Below are positions 58,721 to 64,000 of a stretch of 64,000 bases of DNA, one piece after another; the first letter of the stretch is position 1; each line of letters begins with the position of its first letter. The stretch lies in contig NC_068915.1 of assembly GCF_023091745.1 (NCBI RefSeq), forward strand, positions 31,922,001 through 31,986,000. Direction: 5' to 3'. The DNA comes from Budorcas taxicolor. Lineage: Eukaryota > Chordata > Mammalia > Artiodactyla > Bovidae. The position numbers and the translations under genes were made by a program. The notes under the pieces are model-generated. The model had not been told where the DNA came from and did not search any database. It worked only from the letters and a program-made list of their open reading frames with translations.

Positions 58721-58724
58721 AAGA

Positions 58725-59280
58725 TGAGTATAACTCATCACTAAATAAATACATTTGGGGAGACAGTGAATTGCCTCTAAGACAGACTTTTCACCCACAG
58801 TTTTGAAATTCTCTATGACTCAATGGTAATTTTTGATGCTAAATTCTTCCAGGTTCATAAATTTACTCTAGCACCAGGTACTTAGCATTACGTAGTTCCT
58901 TGGTCACCATAAATCCCACATTGATAACCACAGGTTTTGCTGTGGTTATCATAAATCTGCTATACCCATGCACATTAGAGTGAGATTCACACTGAGACAA
59001 TACTGAAAATGCAGAGGTTTAAAAACAAAGACAAACCTTAAATCAGGCAGAGAAATTAAACAAGATGATTGGCAGTGAGACAGCAGTTCTCAACCACAGC
59101 ACTGAAGCCAGAACCCATGCAATGATATCATCAATATGGTGAAAGAGTAAAAGCAGCACTTTGAAATTCTGTGTCTAGGGAAAATATGTTTGAAGGAAGA
59201 AGATGAAATAAAGTTATGCTCACAGAAATAAAAACTGAGAAATATAGCCACAAGAAAACCATCAAAATGGGAAATTTGAA
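58725..59280. other. Unassigned DNA with a perfect hairpin
   Basis: No repeat family recognised. Contains the 12-bp inverted repeat at 58922-58951. Confidence 0.5.
58922..58951. other. Perfect 12-bp inverted repeat, 6-nt loop
   Basis: Arms 'tgataaccacag' and 'ctgtggttatca' around 'gttttg'. It is not a TSD and not part of any family I recognise. Confidence 0.9.
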
Positions 59281-59284
59281 AAAA

Positions 59285-59810
59285 TATATACTTCAGGCTA
59301 AAGAAAAGCAATTCTAGATAAAGACGTAGGAAGGAAAAACAAGCAAAGAAAGTAGAACATATATGGGTATATATAAAATAAATACTAATCGCACATGATA
59401 GTAATAGTAAGACTTTTTAGAATAAAAAGGATAATATTAAAAACTTGAACAATAATAATCCATCATGTGAGAGGTAGATATATTGAGTAAATGGAGTTAA
59501 AATATTATGTTTTCTAAGAGGAGGTTTAACACATTGATTAAAATTAGATGCTGATAAAGTATGCCTGTTGTATGTAAATTCTAGAGGAACTATTGAATAA
59601 AAGCAGAGTATATAACTTGTAAATTAGTACAGGAGAAAAGAGAGAATTGAAAAATAAAATATATATTAATCCAAAAGAAGGCAAGAAAGGACAAAAAAGG
59701 AACCTAGATTAGGCAAGGCAAATGTATAAGATGGCAGACCTAACTCTAAATGTATTATCAAATATATTTCATTCAAATACATGTAATACTCTCATATTTA
59801 GGCATAAATA
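59285..59810 (+). mobile_element. Ancient L1M internal region, probable
   Basis: Resembles the L1 region upstream of ORF2 ('aatccaaaagaaggcaagaaa', 'aagatggcagacctaa', 'aaatgtattatcaaat'). Strongly diverged. Confidence 0.5.
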
Positions 59811-60080
59811 GTCTGCTGCTGCTGCTGCTGCTAAGTCGCTCCAGTCATGTCCGACCCTGTGCAACCCCATAGACGGCAGCCCACCAGGCTCCCCCTGTCC
59901 CTGGGATTCTCCAGGCAAGAACAATGGAGTGGGCTGCCATTTCCTTCTCCAATGCATGAAAGTGAAAAGTGAAAGTGAAGTCGTTCAGTCGTGTCCGACT
60001 CAGCGACCCCATGGACAGTAGCCCACCAGGGTCCTCCATCCATGGGATTTTCCAGGCAAGAGTACTGGAGTGGGGTGCCA
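59811..60080 (-). mobile_element. Bov-A2 SINE, antisense, inside ancient L1
   Basis: (CTG)n tail at left, two Bov-A units, ends at 'ctggagtggggtgccat'. A young insertion into older L1-like DNA. Confidence 0.95.
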
Positions 60081-60219
60081 TCATTGGTATCAAATAATGC
60101 ATTGTATAGTTTCTTAAGAGTTAGAAGTGGAATGAAAGGATACAGGAAACATTGGAAGTAAAGGGTAGTAAAAAGAAAGTTCACCAAATATATTAATGGA
60201 AGGGTAATTGCTTTGCTCT

Positions 60220-60300
60220 ATTCATAAAAAAAAAATAATGCTTTATAATAAATACATAATAAAATAATACATAATAAAAATAATAATACTTTAGGGAAGA
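60220..60300. repeat. AATA-rich simple sequence
   Basis: Irregular A/T-only tract with 'taataaaataata'-type words. Confidence 0.7.
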
Positions 60301-60479
60301 AAGTATTATTAGAAGTAGAAGCTTTATAATAATAATTTAAGAATGTTATTTACAAAGAAAACTATTCAGAAATAAAGTTCAGATCTTGAAATGTTTCAGA
60401 TATTTAAAAGGATATAACTAGCAGTTTTATCCCAATACATATAGAAAATTTAAAAAAAAACCTTAAAATATCATAAAGA

Positions 60480-61560
60480 TAAACTTCTCAAGTTTATAAA
60501 AAGAATTAGAAAATATGATTTTCATTTTTTATCGACTATGGAAAAATAGAATCAGTAACTTAAAAATTCCCACAAGGAAAATTCTAGTCCATACTGGCTT
60601 CATAAGACCATCTATCAAACATGCAAGGAAAAAATTCTTCCAGTTTTATATAACTAATAGAGAATATAAACAGAAGAAATCCTGTCCACCACATTTCCTG
60701 AGGTTAACTCAACCTTAGTATCAAATTACAACAGAGAAAATTTCGGGTAACTTTAGTCAAGAACATCAATGTAAAAACCTTAAGCAAGTGGCAGTAAATA
60801 CAAAAATGTATATAAATATGGAAACATTAATGAAATTATGTTTGTAAAAATATAAAAATCAGGTTTAGCCCAGGAATACATGAAGTTGCCTATATCTGAT
60901 CAAAGTTAATGAAAGAAAAAGAGAAACTTTATATTTAGTAGTGTAAAGTTTGCATCTTTTTCTCTGATATTGATAATAACCAAGGATGCTTATTACTGTT
61001 ATTTAATACTTTCATTCACCATTGTCCTAGAGGACCTAGTCAGTGTACTAGGCAAATAGAAATAAAAAATATTAAAATTAGAAAGGAAGAGACAAAATCA
61101 TTATCACAGATGATATGCAAAGAATTAAGAATTTACAGATAAATTATCAATTAAAGAGTGGAGCAACAATGTTGGATATAAAATCAATATAAAATATCAG
61201 TGCCATTCCCATATATCAGCAACCAACAGAAAATGGGGGTTTTAAAAGATACTATATTACTTTCATACCACTCAGCCATATAAATGAAAAAATAAAAAAT
61301 TACTGACATGCAAATAAGAATGTACCTAAAATATGTTGAAAGAAATAAGATACATATTACTACAATATCCATTTATATGAACACTAAAGCCAGGTAAACT
61401 ATGTGTGTAAAGAAGAATGATGGAACTTTCAGGATAATGAAAAAACTATATAACTTGAGAGTAGTGATTACATTGGTGAATTCAATCACTGACAGCCTTG
61501 TGGACTTAACATTTGTGCATTTTATTGTATTTAAGTTAAATTTCAATAAATAATAAATAA
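60480..61560 (+). mobile_element. Ancient L1M, ORF2 RT-region to 3' UTR
   Basis: Strongly decayed: 'ggtttagcccaggaataca' near 60864, the RT-region 'tgtcctagaggacctagtcag' near 61022, 'tatatcagcaaccaacag', then the L1M 3' UTR words 'gtagtgattacattggtgaa' and 'gtgcattttattgtatttaag'. Internal deletions are likely. Confidence 0.65.
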
Positions 61561-61627
61561 GATACTATATTAAAAATAAATTTGTATATTTTTCTTTTCC
61601 CATGTATTAAAGAAAAAGAAAATTTGC

Positions 61628-61703
61628 AGGGATTCCCTGGAGACCTAGTGATTAAGACTCTCGTGCTTCCAATGCAAGGGGTATAGGTTTGATTTCCTAG
61701 TTG
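61628..61703 (+). mobile_element. CHR-type SINE, 5' part (split by BovB)
   Basis: 'attccctggagacctagtg', 'taagactctcgtgcttcca' and 'ataggtttgatttcctag' match the tRNA-derived head. It resumes at about 62011. Confidence 0.85.
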
Positions 61704-62010
61704 GTCAGTCCTTAAGGAAATCAGTCCTGAATGTTCATTGGAAGGATTGACACTGAAGCTAAAGCTCCAATGCTTCAGCCATCTGATGCGAAGAGATAAC
61801 TCATTAGAGAAGACCCTGATGCTGGTAAAGATTGAAGGCAGGAGGAGAAGGGGATGACAGAGGACAAGATGGTTGGATGGTATGACCGACTCAGCGGACA
61901 CGAGTTTGAGCAAGCTCCGGGAGATGGTGAAGGACCGGGGAGCCTGGCATGTTGCAGTCCACGGGGTCACAAAGAGTCAGATATGACTGAGCGACTGAAC
62001 TGAACTGACT
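61704..62010 (+). mobile_element. BovB LINE 3' end inserted in CHR SINE
   Basis: Short 3' BovB from 'ccttaaggaaatcagtcctg' to 'gactgaactgaactgac', with no tail. TSD not certain. Confidence 0.93.
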
Positions 62011-62062
62011 GAGGCACTAAGATTCTCACATGCCCTGCAGCACAACCAAAAAAACAAAAAAT
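62011..62062 (+). mobile_element. CHR-type SINE, 3' part
   Basis: 'ggcactaagattctcacatg' and 'cagcacaaccaaaaaaac' complete the element begun at 61628. Confidence 0.8.
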
Positions 62063-62129
62063 TAAAATAACAGTAAGAAGAAGAAAATCATTTTTAAAAA
62101 TAAACACTTTTTAAAAAACTACAAAAAAT

Positions 62130-62387
62130 TCCAGGTAGACAAAACACTTCAATTTAAAAGATAGAATTGTAAATAATTCAGAGTATAATTAAGCATAATA
62201 TTTTTATGACTCTAATAGTATGGAATGATTTCTTGAGTAAGACTAAACACCAATAATCGCAAGAGAGCAAATTCATAATTCTACTAAATTTAAAGGTACT
62301 GTATCTAATGAAAATTAAATACAAGGAGAAGAAACGATTTGCAATATAAATAACAGAAGATTAATATTCAAAATATGCATATAGCTC
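62130..62387 (+). mobile_element. Ancient L1M ORF2, left piece
   Basis: Decayed L1 ORF2 words 'tatttttatgactctaa', 'aatgatttcttgagtaagac' and 'agattaatattcaaaatatg'. It continues at 62586 after a BovB. Confidence 0.65.
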
Positions 62388-62585
62388 TTCAGTTCAGTTC
62401 AGTTCAGTCGCTCAGTTGTGTCCGACTCTTTGCAAACCCATGAATTGCAGCACGCCAGGTCTCCCTGTCTATCACCAACTCCCGGAGTTCACTCAAACTC
62501 ACATCCCTCGAGTCGGTGATGCCATCCAGCCATCTCATCCTCTGTCATCCCCTTCTCCTCCTGCACCCAATCCCTCCCAGAATCT
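62388..62585 (-). mobile_element. BovB LINE 3' 0.2 kb, antisense, inside L1M
   Basis: BovB terminus ('cttcagttcagttcagttca') to 'ccaatccctcccagaat'. 5'-truncated, splits an L1M. Confidence 0.93.
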
Positions 62586-63420
62586 TAGACTCAATTATAT
62601 AAACAAAGATAACTCAATAGAAAATGGCCAAAGGACTTCAATAGGCAATCAACTCAACAAAACAAAACAAAACATGAAAAATGAAAGATGCAGAACCTTT
62701 TTATAATCAGGGAACTTCAAGTTGAAACAAAACGATATATCATTATACATTGAATAATCTAATAAAAATTTGAAATCTAACAAAACCCACATTTGGTGCA
62801 ATGTGAATTAGAAGCACTAGTGGAGGTATGTGAATTGGTAAATATGTAGGAAAGTACGTTTGAGATTATGTTTCCTTGTGTTGCAGCAATTCTACTTCTG
62901 GATACAAATCCTATAGAAACATATACACAAGTACAATATTATATAGCCAAGATGATGTCTAAGAATCTTCATAACATCATTACTTATGACAGCCTAAAAG
63001 TGGAAACAGTAGACTGTGAAACGTATATGCGATAGAAGCAGGCTACGGTAGATCGTGACACACGGATACAATGGAAGATGACGCAGCAATAGAAATGAAT
63101 AAGCAATAACTATTTGTAGCAACAAGAATACATAACACAAAATGAAGAATACAGAAAGAAAAAAGAATATATGCAAAATGCGTTCATTCATAAGTTGAAT
63201 ACTGGAAAAATGAATATTTAAGGTACCCTTAGATGATAAAATTATATTCAAAAGGCAAAGAAATGAGTACCATAAAATTCAGACTAATGGTGATACCACT
63301 GAGAAAAGACGTCAGGGATATGAACGAGAAATAATATAACGAAGCTTTTAGGATGCTTGATATGTTCTATTTCTTTACCATAGTAGTAGTCATTTCATTT
63401 ACAATAATTCAATAAACTAT
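62586..63420 (+). mobile_element. Ancient L1M ORF2 end and 3' UTR, right piece
   Basis: 'aatggccaaaggacttcaata' near 62622, 'gcagcaattctacttctgga' near 62885, 'aagtggaaacagtagac', then the 3' UTR with 'ggatgcttgatatgttctat' near 63351. Confidence 0.7.
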
Positions 63421-64000
63421 CCTTGTGCTTTATGCAGTTGTCTATTAATATATGTTTGCTATGCTTCATTATAAATCAAATAAAAACACATTAAGAATAG
63501 TTTCAACTTCTCTAGCATAAATTTACCGAAAGGTTTTTTATTGCTAATTAGAATAACTCTAAATTTCAATTTGTCTAAATTTTCTGCATCCTATACCTCA
63601 GCACTGGAAAGAAACACCTACTGAAGAAGTTACTGTCAATGCAGTTAGAGATTTATAGCTATGAACTTACGTTTGCACATTCAATTACCTTAAGTTTTTC
63701 CCTACCAAAAATATCTAAAAATGGCGTATTGAAACTATAGACAAATCATTTCTCCAGGGGTTTTTACATCTCTTGTTGAGAAAGTTACTGTCCCAGCAAT
63801 TCACGAAAGATCCTTTATAGGCACTCAACTTCTTACATGTGATCTGAAGTATATAAAAGAGTTCATTTCCTGCAAACCATTTTCTTTCTATGTATTACAT
63901 GACACAGATAGTGAGATACTGTAATGTCACTTTCTGTAGACTATCCCTCTTATTATATGAAATTTATCAAAGCTCTTATTCTGATTTTGTGTATCTTACA
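63421..64000. other. Unassigned AT-rich DNA
   Basis: No recognised repeat or exon up to the window end. Confidence 0.5.

Noticed and set aside
58922..58951. Hairpin as a microRNA gene
   Set aside because: The stem is only 12 bp, shorter than a miRNA precursor needs, with no extended pairing beyond it.
61536..61970. 144-codon minus-strand frame
   Set aside because: Antisense shadow of the BovB 3' end and CHR SINE.
61696..62016. TSD for BovB inside the CHR SINE
   Set aside because: Only partial words such as 'gtcag'/'gactgag' agree; not enough to call.

Overview
This window is repeat-dense, AT-rich nuclear DNA from a ruminant, almost certainly a bovid. The evidence is the repeat set: BovB (RTE-type) LINEs, Bov-tA/Bov-tA2 SINEs with a tRNA-Glu-derived head, dimeric Bov-A2 SINEs with the typical (CAG/CTG)n tail, young L1 3' ends of ruminant type, and cetartiodactyl CHR-type tRNA SINEs, over an older mammalian layer of L1M, L2, MIR, MLT1-like LTRs, MER5-like and Tigger-like DNA elements. 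I cannot tell cattle from buffalo, sheep or goat by eye. I see no convincing host protein-coding exon, no tRNA or rRNA gene, no CRISPR array and no bacterial-type operon. The longest open frames are remnants of BovB endonuclease/reverse transcriptase, a piece of L1 ORF2, or chance frames through repeats. The window is best read as intergenic sequence or the inside of a very large intron.

Layout. 1-2.6 kb: a Bov-tA2 block, then a Bov-tA split by an L1 3' end, then ancient L1. 2.6-9.4 kb: mostly unassigned AT-rich DNA with one L1 end, a Bov-tA with perfect target-site duplication (TSD), a Bov-A2, and two small GC-richer islands (5.2-5.5 and 6.5-6.9 kb). 9.4-18.8 kb: BovB-rich, with an antisense copy, an L2, a Tigger-like MITE, and a cluster of three BovB copies that includes a near full-length one (14.75-17.9 kb). 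19-30 kb: SINEs, L1, L2, MLT1-like and MER5-like remnants with short BovB 3' ends. 30-35 kb: BovB fragments and a BovB placed in an L1 tail. 35-42 kb: L1 ends, a 34-bp minisatellite, and a 2.4-kb BovB whose 5' end is inverted. 42-49 kb: SINEs, and a plus-strand BovB interrupted by an L1. 49-53 kb: mostly unassigned, with a 118-bp duplicated segment and an AT-rich VNTR. 53-64 kb: another long BovB, a young L1 end, MIR, and large ancient L1 remnants cut by Bov-A2 and BovB.

Fourteen BovB copies or fragments together occupy roughly a quarter of the window. They and the L1/SINE copies record successive insertions; several have TSDs readable directly in the sequence, which gives a relative order of events. 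There is no set of cooperating host genes. The only biochemical theme is retrotransposition: BovB encodes an APE-like endonuclease and a reverse transcriptase, the Bov-A body shares its 3' end with BovB and is thought to use the BovB machinery, and L1 mobilises itself. All element-encoded frames here are broken, so no copy in this window appears able to move on its own.
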